Origin: JBFKAV01 sp041621405
GTDB taxonomy: Bacteria; Pseudomonadota; Alphaproteobacteria; Rhodobacterales; Rhodobacteraceae
DNA: 12,675 bases
Direction: 5' to 3'
Assembly (NCBI GenBank): GCA_041621405.1
Contig: JBFKAV010000107.1
Coordinates: 1 to 12,675 of the forward strand
Below the pieces are notes generated by a model. It was not told the DNA's origin. It did not search any database and was given only the letters and a program-made list of their open reading frames with translations. A program made the translations under genes and the position numbers. Shown piece by piece: positions 6,727-12,675 of this stretch; the stretch's first letter is position 1; the number at the start of each line of letters is the position of its first letter.

Positions 6727-7602
6727 TCAGTTCAGGAGGCCGGCGTGGCGCATCGCGGCGTCGATCTGGGCCTTGGTGGCGTCCATGAGTCCGGTGAGCG
6801 GCAGGCGGACGTCGTCGGCGCACTTGCCGAGCCGGGAGAGGCCGTATTTGGCGCCGGCGAGGCCCGGCTCGACGAAGATCGCGAGGTGGAGCGGCATCAG
6901 CCGGTCCTGGTAGTCGAGCGCTCGCTTGTAGTCGCCGGCGAGCGTCGCTTCCTGGAACTCGGCGCAGAGGCGCGGGGCGACGTTGGCGGTGACCGAGATG
7001 CAACCCGTGCCGCCATGGGCGTTGAAGCCGAGGGCGGTCGCGTCCTCGCCGGAGAGCTGGATGAAGTCTTGCCCGCAGGTGAGGCGCTGCTTCGGCACCC
7101 GGGAGAGGTCGCCGGTGGCGTCCTTCACGCCCACGATGCGGGGGAGCTTCGCGAGCTCGCCCATCGTCTCGGGGAGCACGTCGATGACCGAGCGGGGCGG
7201 GATGTTGTAGATGATGATCGGCAGCTTCGAGGCGTCGTGGATCGCCTTGAAATGCGCGATCAGCCCGCGCTGGGTGGGCTTGTTGTAGTAAGGCGTGACG
7301 ACGAGCGCGCCATCGGCGCCGACCCGCTCGGCGTGCTTGGTCAGGCGGATCGCCTCGGCGGTGTTGTTCGAGCCGGTCCCGGCGACGACGGGGATGCGCT
7401 TCCTGACGGCCTTGACCACCGCCTCGACCACCGCCTCGTGCTCTTCGTGGGAAAGCGTCGGGCTCTCGCCGGTAGTGCCGACGGGCACGAGCCCGTGCGA
7501 GCCCTCGGCGATATGCCATTCGACCAGGTCTTTCAGCGCGTCGAAGTCCACCGCGCCGTTCCTGAACGGCGTGACGAGGGCCGGCATCGATCCCCTGAAC
7601 AT
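6727..7602 (-). CDS. dapA: 4-hydroxy-tetrahydrodipicolinate synthase
   Basis: DapA condenses pyruvate with aspartate semialdehyde at the entry of the diaminopimelate/lysine pathway, supplying lysine and the murein cross-link residue. The 291-residue length is standard. Catalytic features are visible: the Schiff-base lysine Lys160 in VGVKDATGD, Tyr132 in YNIPPRS with Arg137 for substrate carboxylate binding, the GTTGES loop (42-47) and PYYNKPTQ (104-111). YNIPPR has proline where YNxPGR is usual, a minor variation. The strong match to bona fide DapA across GEDATALGFNAHGGTGCISVTANVAP argues against a side-branch aldolase of the same family. The ATG is preceded on the - strand by AAAGGA. It is first of a tight - strand group with the racemase-like gene and eamA, and divergent from slt. 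Confidence 0.93.
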   Translation of the reverse strand: MFRGSMPALVTPFRNGAVDFDALKDLVEWHIAEGSHGLVPVGTTGESPTLSHEEHEAVVEAVVKAVRKRIPVVAGTGSNNTAEAIRLTKHAERVGADGALVVTPYYNKPTQRGLIAHFKAIHDASKLPIIIYNIPPRSVIDVLPETMGELAKLPRIVGVKDATGDLSRVPKQRLTCGQDFIQLSGEDATALGFNAHGGTGCISVTANVAPRLCAEFQEATLAGDYKRALDYQDRLMPLHLAIFVEPGLAGAKYGLSRLGKCADDVRLPLTGLMDATKAQIDAAMRHAGLLN

Positions 7603-7659
7603 GACGCATCCTTTCGGGTGGGGGCCGCGAGACTCGGGCCCCGGGTGAAGCGCGCGCGG

Positions 7660-7688
7660 ACCCTAGCTGCACCTGTGGGGATTGCCAA
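7660..7688 (-). promoter_or_regulatory. Possible promoter of the dapA group
   Basis: On the - strand, TTGGCA (7683-7688) and TAGGGT (7660-7665) are 17 bases apart. The first matches a -35 at five of six positions, the second a -10 at only three. It is suitably placed in the 166-base gap shared with slt, about 58 bases before the dapA ATG. Confidence 0.3.
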
Positions 7689-7697
7689 GTTTGTGTG

Positions 7698-7725
7698 TTG
7701 CGGCTTCAGGTGGGCGGGCTATCTT
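7698..7725 (+). promoter_or_regulatory. Possible promoter of slt
   Basis: TTGCGG (7698-7703) and TATCTT (7720-7725) are separated by 16 bases, about 43 bases before the slt ATG. Both hexamers match the sigma-70 consensus at four of six positions. It lies next to, and does not overlap, the candidate dapA promoter on the other strand. Confidence 0.3.
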
Positions 7726-7768
7726 GCGGCCTGAGCAGACCACGGCCCGAGAAGCTCCTGAGGAGCCC

Positions 7769-9700
7769 ATGCGACCCGTTCCCCGCCTTGCCGCTCTCGC
7801 GGTTGCCCTCCTTGCCTTCGCCGCCCCGGCGCGGGCCGATCTCGGCGCCGGGCTCGCCGCCGTGGCGGGCGAGGGCTGGGAGGCGGCGGCGGCAGCGGTG
7901 CGCGGCGAGGGACGGCTGGCCGCCGATCTCGTGGAGTGGCACCGGCTCAGGGCCGGCGCCGGCGACTGGGAGGACTACCGCGCCTTCCTGGCGCGGCGCC
8001 CGGACTGGCCGGGCCTGGACTACCTGAAGGAGCAGGGCGAGGTGGCGATACCCGAGGGCGCCGACCCCGACGCGGTGATCGCCTATTTCGGCGGCGCGGA
8101 GCCGCAGACCGGGACCGGGCTCTTGCGGCTTGCCGCCGCCTACCGGGCGAAGGGGCTGCAGGGCGATGCCGAGGCGAGCCTCGTCCAGGGCTGGCTGACG
8201 CTGCTTCTCAGGGGCGAGGAGCAGGCGGCGCTGCTCGCCGAGCACCGGGCGCTTCTGGCCCCGCATCACGAGGCGCGGCTCGACATGTTGCTCTGGCGCG
8301 GCGCCTCGGCCAACGCCCGCGCAATGCTGCCGCTGGTCCCGGAAGGCTGGCGGGAGCTGGCGCTGGCGCGGATCGGGCTCCGGGAGCAGTCGGCCGGCGT
8401 CGACGGGCTGGTCGGGGCGGTGCCGGAGGCGCTCGAGGGCGACCCGGGGCTCGCTTTCGAGCGCTTCAACTGGCGCGCCCGGAAGGGGCGGAACGCCGAT
8501 GCCGTGGTGCTGGCCCTGGAGCGGAGCGGCTCGGCGGCGACCTTGGGCGAGCCGCAGCGCTGGGCTTCGTGGCGGGCGGTGCTGGCGCGCTGGGCGATGC
8601 GCGAGGGGCGGGCGGAGGAGGCCTATCGGCTGGCCTCGCGGCACTTCCTCACCGAGGGGTCGGCCTATGCCGACCTGGAATGGCTCTCGGGCTTCATCGC
8701 GCTGCGGCTGCTGAAGGACCCCGAACGCGCGCTGCCGCATTTCCGCGCCTTCCGGATCGCGGTCGAGACCCCGATCAGCCTTGGCAGGGCCGGCTACTGG
8801 GAAGGAAGGGCGCTCGAGGCGATGGGCGACGCCGAAGGGGCGCGGCTCGCCTACGAGTTCGGCGGCGAGCACCAGACCTCGTTCTACGGGCTCCTGGCCG
8901 CCGAGAAGGCAGGGCTGCCGATGGACGCCACCCTCGCGACCGGCGGCCCGGAATTCCCCGACTGGCGCGGGGCGGCCTTCGCCAGCTCCTCGGTGCTGGA
9001 GGCGGCGCTGATGCTGCAAAAGGCCGGCGACCGGCTTCTCTTCACCCGCTTCCTCCTGCACCTCGCCGAGGGCTTCGACACCCAGAGCTACGGCCAGCTC
9101 ACCGACATGGTGCTGGCGCTCGGCGAGCCCTACACGGCGGTCATGCTCGCCAAGCAGGCGGCGGAGCGGAACATCATCCTGCCGCGGGCCTATTTCCCGC
9201 TGACCGAGCTGGCCGAGGCCGAGCACGGCGTGCCGACGGAGCTGGTGCTCGCGGTGGCGCGGCGGGAGAGCGAGTTCAATCCCGAAGTCGTGTCCGGCGC
9301 CGGGGCGCGCGGGCTGATGCAGGTGATGCCGGGCACCGCGCAGGACGTGGCCCGGGAGCTCGGCATTGCCTATTCGCGCGAGCGGCTGACCTCGGACCCG
9401 GCCTACAACGCCCGGCTCGGGGCGGCCTACCTCAAGGGCCTGATCGACGAGTTCGGGCAGAATCCAGTCCTGGTGGGGGCGGGCTACAACGCCGGCCCCG
9501 GCCGGCCGCGCCGCTGGGCCGAGGAGCGTGGCCATCCGAAGTTCGAGAGCGTCGACGCGGTGGACTGGATCGAGATGATCCCCTTCGACGAGACCCGCAA
9601 CTACGTGATGCGGGTGGCCGAGAGTCTGCCGGTGTACCGAGCAAGGCTGAGGGGAGAGGTGCAGCCGATCCGGCTCAGCGAGGAATTGAAGGGGCGGTGA
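7769..9700 (+). CDS. slt: Soluble-type lytic murein transglycosylase
   Basis: A 643-residue periplasmic enzyme that cleaves the MurNAc-GlcNAc bond of peptidoglycan, leaving 1,6-anhydro ends. The start at 7769 is chosen because GAGGAG lies just upstream and because it gives a clean signal peptide (residues 1-23, ending PARA before DLGAG). A long alpha-helical, alanine-rich solenoid fills about 30-480. The catalytic SLT domain follows at about 480-620, with the glutamate Glu500 in RRESEFNPE, then GARGLMQVMPGTAQD and AGYNAGPGRPRRW. The C-terminal RNYVMRVAESLPVYRARL is typical of the family. It is divergent from dapA. The last 170 bases (9531-9700) recur as two decayed copies at 11339-11507 and 12375-12543. 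The long - strand open frame across the gene is a codon-bias shadow. Confidence 0.93.
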   Translation: MRPVPRLAALAVALLAFAAPARADLGAGLAAVAGEGWEAAAAAVRGEGRLAADLVEWHRLRAGAGDWEDYRAFLARRPDWPGLDYLKEQGEVAIPEGADPDAVIAYFGGAEPQTGTGLLRLAAAYRAKGLQGDAEASLVQGWLTLLLRGEEQAALLAEHRALLAPHHEARLDMLLWRGASANARAMLPLVPEGWRELALARIGLREQSAGVDGLVGAVPEALEGDPGLAFERFNWRARKGRNADAVVLALERSGSAATLGEPQRWASWRAVLARWAMREGRAEEAYRLASRHFLTEGSAYADLEWLSGFIALRLLKDPERALPHFRAFRIAVETPISLGRAGYWEGRALEAMGDAEGARLAYEFGGEHQTSFYGLLAAEKAGLPMDATLATGGPEFPDWRGAAFASSSVLEAALMLQKAGDRLLFTRFLLHLAEGFDTQSYGQLTDMVLALGEPYTAVMLAKQAAERNIILPRAYFPLTELAEAEHGVPTELVLAVARRESEFNPEVVSGAGARGLMQVMPGTAQDVARELGIAYSRERLTSDPAYNARLGAAYLKGLIDEFGQNPVLVGAGYNAGPGRPRRWAEERGHPKFESVDAVDWIEMIPFDETRNYVMRVAESLPVYRARLRGEVQPIRLSEELKGR

Positions 9701-9825
9701 AGGCTCCTCGGGAATGCCCGGCATGTCGAGCGGAATTGTGATGTCGATCCGGTTTTACGGAGCCCCGATGCGGTCGCTAATTCCTATCGCTGAAACCAGC
9801 AATGCGGCAGGACGGCCTGGCGCTG

Positions 9826-9857
9826 CTGTAATTTGCAGCGACGATGCTGCAATACAG
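9826..9857. repeat. Imperfect inverted repeat with a recurring TGTAATTGCAGC-like motif
   Basis: TTGCAGC (9833-9839) pairs with GCTGCAA (9846-9852) around a 6-base loop. After a small internal bulge, CTGT (9826-9829) pairs with ACAG (9854-9857). The arm sequence recurs as a direct near-copy, TGTAATTGCAGC, at 9940-9951. The function is unknown; candidates are an operator or a remnant of a mobile element end. Confidence 0.4.
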
Positions 9858-10263
9858 AAAGGAATGCGCTCATTTTCGGACCACTGTCTTGTCCCGTTGG
9901 TGCGAGCTGCCTGAAGGCTCGGAGTGAAGCAGCGCAAAGTGTAATTGCAGCAGCTAGCCAATCTACGGGGCGTCAAGCTCCTTCGCGAGCCCAATGAGCG
10001 ACCGGCGGTTCGCTTTCGAGAGCTGAAGCGGCGGTTCACGCGGCAATTGTCCGGCCTTTCGCGTGACCGGGCGGACGTGTGCGCTGCGGTTCTTGCTCCC
10101 GTGCTCCTTGCAGAGAAGCGATTGTCGGGGAGGCCATTATGACGTATAAGGTGAATGCGAGTCGCACTTGCAGAAATGGCACCCGGCGACGCACTTTTCA
10201 GGTGATCGTCGGGTCATAGTATCCTCGCAAAACCAGAGAACGGGAATTCGGTGTTGGCGGTCG

Positions 10264-10277
10264 TTGCCCTGCGTCAA
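10264..10277 (+). promoter_or_regulatory. Candidate FNR/FnrL-type binding site
   Basis: TTGCCCTGCGTCAA fits the alphaproteobacterial pattern TTGAYNNNNRTCAA at nine of ten specified positions. It lies 102 bases before the ATG at 10379. If it works as an activator site, the promoter start would be near 10308-10312, but no good -10 element is seen there. Oxygen-dependent control is an inference. Confidence 0.35.
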
Positions 10278-10378
10278 GTCAAGGCGCGGATCTCTTGCAT
10301 TGCGCCGCCGCGTTTGTACCTCAATTGAAGCCGTAGTTCGCTGAGCTTTCGGCATCATGTTCAATCAGGGGGTATTCA

Positions 10379-11200
10379 ATGACTATTGTCGTAATGACCC
10401 GCGAGATGGGGACTCTTGGAAAGGACGTTGCACGCGAATTCGCCCACCGAAAGGGATACACTGTCGTGCATCACGAGTTGATACGCGACGAGAATGACCG
10501 CGCTTCCTCCAGGGAGGAAAGCGAGGTCCATCGCTTTCTCGAAGGCAGCGAGGCCGAGCTTGAGAGTTGGCGGAACAACCGGGCGACGGACGGGTTCCTC
10601 ACGCCAGAGGAGGTCCTCAAGATCGCGCTCGAAGGCGAGGTCTTGATCCGCGGCTGGGGTGCCGCGCGACTTCTGAAGTCGGTTCCGAATGTCCTGTCGG
10701 TTCGCGTGTGCGCGCCGATGGCCTTCCGCATCGACGTTATCAAGGACCGGCTGGGCGTGGACGCGCGCACGGCGCAGCGTGAGATCGAGCGCAGCGATGC
10801 CGCCCACAGCCGGACCTTCTCTCGCTTCTTCGAAAGCGACTGGCGGGACCCGGAGAGCTACGACATCGTGCTCAACACCTCGCATGTCGACCCGCCGACC
10901 TGCGCCGCGATCCTGCTGGATGCGGTCGAGAACGAGGCGTTCTCCGAGTCAGGCGAAATGCGCCGGGTTCTCACCGACATGCTCATCAAAGAGAGGGTCA
11001 TGACGGCGCTTCAAGCCCACCCGTTGATCGGATCACGGGGACAGCACCTCCAGGTTTCCGTCGAAGGCAGGGACGTGAGACTCTTTGGCGTCGTCAACGA
11101 CGGTCAGAGCCGGGAGATCGCCGAAAGTCTGCTGGCCGGGAAGTTCGGTATCAGGACTCTGCACAACGACATAGTGCGGACGAATAGATTCACGGAGTAG
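10379..11200 (+). CDS. Cytidylate-kinase-like protein fused to a C-terminal BON domain
   Basis: A 273-residue protein. The ATG follows AGGGGG by 6 bases. Residues 1 to about 190 resemble the cytidylate-kinase-like family: a nucleotide-binding loop of the form TREMGTLGKDVAREFA (7-22), YTVVHHELI (27-35), VLIRGWGAARLL (88-99), and CAPMAFRIDVIKDRLGVDARTAQREI (111-136) followed by a conserved stretch ending YDIVLNTSHVD (161-171). Residues about 203-269 look like a BON domain (RVMTALQAHPLIG, then VEGRDVRLFGVVNDGQSREIAESLLAGKFGIRTLHNDI), a small fold associated with membrane or phospholipid binding and with stress proteins such as OsmY. Genuine CMP kinase (Cmk) is a different, single-domain protein, so a housekeeping role is unlikely. 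I infer a nucleotide-binding regulatory or stress protein. Codon use is less GC-biased at its start than in the flanking genes. A hairpin follows at 11235-11260. Confidence 0.8.
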   Translation: MTIVVMTREMGTLGKDVAREFAHRKGYTVVHHELIRDENDRASSREESEVHRFLEGSEAELESWRNNRATDGFLTPEEVLKIALEGEVLIRGWGAARLLKSVPNVLSVRVCAPMAFRIDVIKDRLGVDARTAQREIERSDAAHSRTFSRFFESDWRDPESYDIVLNTSHVDPPTCAAILLDAVENEAFSESGEMRRVLTDMLIKERVMTALQAHPLIGSRGQHLQVSVEGRDVRLFGVVNDGQSREIAESLLAGKFGIRTLHNDIVRTNRFTE

Positions 11201-11234
11201 CCATTCGTCGCCTGGGGCCCATCCATCTTGACGC

Positions 11235-11260
11235 GCGGTTCGCTTCGCCCTGCGAACCGC
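11235..11260 (+). terminator. Perfect 9-bp hairpin after the kinase-BON gene
   Basis: GCGGTTCGC (11235-11243) pairs perfectly with GCGAACCGC (11252-11260) around an 8-base loop, 34 bases after the stop codon. There is no T-run, so it may be a Rho-dependent or RNA-stabilising structure rather than a classical terminator. It stands just left of the first eamA/slt remnant. Confidence 0.5.
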
Positions 11261-11264
11261 ATCC

Positions 11265-11338
11265 TCACCCCCGCTCCCCGACCCGCGCCCGCCAGAGCGT
11301 GAAGAGCCCGGCCGCCGCCGCAAGCCCGGCTCGGCGCG
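11265..11338 (-). pseudogene. Fragment of an eamA 3' end (copy 1)
   Basis: Read on the - strand, this stretch ends AAGLFTLWRARVGERG followed by TGA, the counterpart of VATGLFTLWRSARARR at the end of the transporter gene at 4825. The block CGCCAGAGCGTGAAGAG is identical in the two. Only about 24 codons remain. Upstream of them the sequence passes directly into a fragment of slt on the opposite strand. There is no start codon with a ribosome binding site and no membrane protein body, so this is a remnant. Confidence 0.65.
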
Positions 11339-11507
11339 GCCACCCGAAGGCCGAGAGCGTCGATGCCGTGGTCTGAATCGAGATGATCCCCCTAGACGAG
11401 ACCGCAAAAAGATGATGCGGGTGGCCGAGAGCCTGCCGGTCTACCGCGCCCGGCAATCCGGCCATGGTCAGCCGCTGCGGCTGAGCGAGGAATTGAAACG
11501 GCGCTGA
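11339..11507 (+). pseudogene. Decayed copy of the slt 3' end (copy 1)
   Basis: This matches the last 170 bases of slt (9531-9700) from GCC.CCCGAAG through ATCGAGATGATCCCC, ATGCGGGTGGCCGAGAG and GAGCGAGGAATTGAA to the same TGA. Translated it reads HPKAESVDAVV, then a stop where slt has Trp, then IEMIPLDET, a one-base deletion near 11403-11410, and finally RVAESLPVYRAR...LRLSEELKRR. It therefore has one nonsense codon and one frameshift and no catalytic domain. The last third is more diverged from slt than the corresponding part of copy 2. Confidence 0.8.
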
Positions 11508-11523
11508 GGCCTCGCCCGGCGAA

Positions 11524-12228
11524 TCAGTGCAAAGGCGCACCGGCCTCGATGCGCTGCGCCACGAGTCGCTGGAGCCGCCAGAGTCCCCGGTCGCGGACGC
11601 CGCGTGCCTCGAGGTGAACGAGGGTGTTCAGGAGGTACTCCGCCCCGGTTCCGACATGTCCGCAGGCAACGGCAAGCACATCGGCCACCGCGTCCGGGGA
11701 AAGCCTCCCGGCGTAGAGCGGCGAAGCCGGGTTCATCACGAAGGCAAGGGCGGCGACCCGCCCCTCTTCGGTATCGACCGCGACCCAGCGCGGCATGTTC
11801 GTGATCGGCTTGACGGTGAACTCGCGCCGGAACAGCCGGTCGAGCTGCGCGTCGAGATCGTCTTGCGGAAGCTCATAGAGCACGCCCTTGCACGAGCCCC
11901 CACGGTCGAGCGTCATCATCAGCCCAGGCTGCTCGGGCGTGCCCCGGAACCGGTGCTGGCGCAGGCAGAACGACCGGTGCCACCCGCGAAGCCGCCCCAT
12001 GCGCTCGCCGACATGCGGGATCTCGGGCTTCCAGATCAGCGACCCGTAGGCGAAAAGCTGCGTTCGTTGCGCAGGCGCCGGATGCGTGGCCAGGATTCGG
12101 CGGACCCAGTCGGCATAGTCCGCGTCAGTCTGCCGCTCTGCGGCAACGGCCGGCCGATCTTCGACGGCGCGGTGAACGCGCGCGACATGTTCGGCTGTCA
12201 GTGCTGGCCGTCTGCCCCGGACCGCCAT
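11524..12228 (-). CDS. ChaC-type gamma-glutamylcyclotransferase
   Basis: A 234-residue cytoplasmic enzyme of the ChaC family, which splits glutathione into 5-oxoproline and cysteinyl-glycine. The family signatures are clear: QLFAYGSLIWKPEI (57-70), the glycine-containing substrate loop, and HRFRGTPEQPGLMMTL (92-107), whose Glu99 corresponds to the catalytic glutamate of ChaC and yeast Gcg1. VLYELP and RLFRREF then follow (to about 137), and GHVGTGAEYLLNTLVHLEARGVRDRGLWRL lies near the C terminus. The ATG at 12226-12228 follows a GAGGGG-like site on the - strand. The gene ends 17 bases from the end of the first slt remnant, and its upstream region runs into the second eamA/slt remnant, so it is enclosed by direct copies of the same composite fragment. 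The gene itself looks intact. Confidence 0.9.
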   Translation of the reverse strand: MAVRGRRPALTAEHVARVHRAVEDRPAVAAERQTDADYADWVRRILATHPAPAQRTQLFAYGSLIWKPEIPHVGERMGRLRGWHRSFCLRQHRFRGTPEQPGLMMTLDRGGSCKGVLYELPQDDLDAQLDRLFRREFTVKPITNMPRWVAVDTEEGRVAALAFVMNPASPLYAGRLSPDAVADVLAVACGHVGTGAEYLLNTLVHLEARGVRDRGLWRLQRLVAQRIEAGAPLH

Positions 12229-12317
12229 TTTCGCCCGCCCCTCTTCTGCGCGAGGCTATGCCAGGGCGGGGCTCTTGGGAAGTGGCTTCAGGGCGGCCGT
12301 CAGGCTTGCGCCTTCGC

Positions 12318-12374
12318 CTACGCCCGCCAAAGGGTGAAGAGACTCTCCACCACCGCCAGTTCGGCGCCGGCGCG
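12318..12374 (-). pseudogene. Fragment of an eamA 3' end (copy 2)
   Basis: Read on the - strand it gives GRAGAELAVVESLFTLWRA then TAG, aligning without gaps to LAGATLIVATGLFTLWRS at the end of the transporter at 4825; GGCGCCGGC is shared at the inner edge. About 18 codons remain. It then joins the slt fragment at 12375 through a GCGCGGCC sequence like that in copy 1, so both copies share one junction. Confidence 0.65.
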
Positions 12375-12543
12375 GCCGTCCGAAGGCCGAGAGCGTCGAT
12401 GCCGTCGACTGGATTGAGATGATCCCCTTAGACGAGACGCGCAACTACGTGATGCGGGTGGCCGACAGCCTTCCGGTCCACCGAGCAAGGCTGGGGGAGG
12501 GGTTCAGCCGATCCGGCTCAGCCAGGAGCTGAAGGGGCGGTGA
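12375..12543 (+). pseudogene. Decayed copy of the slt 3' end (copy 2)
   Basis: This matches slt 9531-9700 almost throughout: RPKAESVDAVDWIEMIPLDETRNYVMRVADSLPVHRARL in the slt frame, then a one-base deletion in the G-run near 12492-12502, after which the slt frame is lost. The nucleotide match resumes (CAGCCGATCCGGCTCAGC) to the original TGA at 12541-12543. It shares GAAGGCCGAGAGCGTCGATG with copy 1 but not with functional slt, so the two copies have a common ancestor. Its last 60 bases are much closer to functional slt than to copy 1. Confidence 0.8.
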
Positions 12544-12675
12544 AGCGGTGTTGTGTAGCATCGAGACATCGGGCGGCCATCGGACGCCGGGCAGGTCCGC
12601 TTCGAGCCCTTTCGAGATCTTCTTGCGAGGAGCAGCATCGGTCGCGAACGGCAGGCGTGCCGACCTCTGCTGCAC
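12544..12675. other. Unassigned right end of window
   Basis: A - strand frame is open from the window edge through this stretch and on into the antisense of the slt remnant (to 12445). Its product (starting QQRSARLPFATDAAPRKKISKG) is not one I recognise, and the part that lies outside the slt remnant is only about 44 codons. It could be the end of a gene that starts beyond the window. Nothing firmer can be said. Confidence 0.25.

Larger units (their letters stand above)
9701..10378. other. Gene-poor, less GC-rich intergenic region
   Basis: About 680 bases with visibly more A/T than the flanking genes and no convincing gene. The longest open frames (9945-10142 on +, 9755-10039 and 10137-10364 on -) have no family resemblance, no good ribosome binding site and no protein-like third-position bias. 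The region holds a hairpin and three TGTA..TTGCAGC motifs (9827-9951), and an FNR-like box at 10264-10277. Its composition suggests acquired or decayed DNA, or a long regulatory region for the gene at 10379. Confidence 0.6.

Noticed and set aside
5767..7734. Long + strand open frame over the racemase-like and dapA genes
   Set aside because: It lies antisense to two well-supported genes, has no ribosome binding site and no recognisable domain.
7706..9724. Long - strand open frame opposite slt, and the + strand frame 7936-9741
   Set aside because: Both are shadows of the intact slt gene; their products are low-complexity Arg/Gly/Pro/Ala-rich and match nothing known.
9945..10142. 65-codon + strand open frame in the spacer after slt
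   Set aside because: No initiation signal, no family resemblance and no GC bias at third positions; treated as non-coding or decayed sequence.
11235..11260. 9-bp hairpin considered as a transposon terminal inverted repeat or attachment site
   Set aside because: No second copy was seen near the other remnant or at the slt end, and its place 34 bases after a stop codon fits a transcript-end structure better.
11265..11540. 91-codon - strand open frame crossing the first remnant
   Set aside because: It is composed of the antisense of the slt remnant followed by the eamA 3' fragment, so it is a chance fusion rather than a gene.
12445..12675. - strand open frame at the right edge as a possible transposase or other gene end
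   Set aside because: Half of it is antisense to the slt remnant and the rest is too short and unfamiliar to assign; kept only as an unassigned stretch.
1..12675. CRISPR array, tRNA or tmRNA gene, integrase, toxin-antitoxin or phage-defence genes
   Set aside because: Looked for because of smpB and the repeats, but no regularly spaced repeats, no tRNA-like or tmRNA-like sequence and no such protein families were seen.

Overview
The window is GC-rich chromosomal DNA of an alphaproteobacterium, most likely a member of the Rhodobacterales. The evidence is the composition (G/C-biased third codon positions), the style of SmpB, DapA and the lytic transglycosylase, and the neighbourhood: a lytic transglycosylase divergent from dapA, with smpB further along, is an order I recall from that group (from memory, not searched). 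No rRNA, tRNA, CRISPR array, integrase or recognisable transposase was seen.

Left part (1-4158): the C-terminal three quarters of an M20-family amidohydrolase (AbgB-like) runs in from the left edge on the + strand. Facing it on the - strand are two small glycine-rich membrane proteins, then smpB, then an amidohydrolase of the YtcJ/family 3 type. Two abutting perfect hairpins lie between the latter gene and smpB. Middle part (4279-9700): a small pore-loop ion channel (+) converges on a block of three - strand genes: an EamA/DMT transporter, a proline racemase superfamily enzyme with a Ser/Thr catalytic pair (probably a trans-3-hydroxy-L-proline dehydratase) and dapA. dapA is divergent from the slt lytic transglycosylase (+). 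The last three - genes are packed tightly (7 bases between dapA and the racemase-like gene; overlap or short gap to eamA) and look like one operon read from dapA.

Right part (9701-12675) is accessory in character. A roughly 680-base, less GC-rich stretch without a convincing gene leads to a fused cytidylate-kinase-like/BON-domain protein. An FNR-like box sits about 100 bases before its start. Then comes a ChaC-type gamma-glutamylcyclotransferase gene (- strand), bracketed by two copies of a composite fragment. Each copy has the last ~55-75 bases of an eamA gene (- strand) joined directly to the last ~169 bases of slt (+ strand), with both stop codons facing outward. That is exactly what remains if the whole eamA-racemase-dapA-slt block is duplicated and its interior deleted. 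Both copies carry frameshifts, and one also has a nonsense codon. This repeated remnant around chaC is the most unusual feature of the window.

Functionally the window mixes housekeeping genes (trans-translation by SmpB, lysine and diaminopimelate synthesis by DapA, murein turnover by Slt) with small-molecule catabolism and transport (M20 and family 3 amidohydrolases, hydroxyproline dehydratase, EamA exporter) and with stress-related genes (ChaC for glutathione turnover, kinase-BON protein). I did not find a clear new defence or mobile system; the observations worth following are listed as findings.
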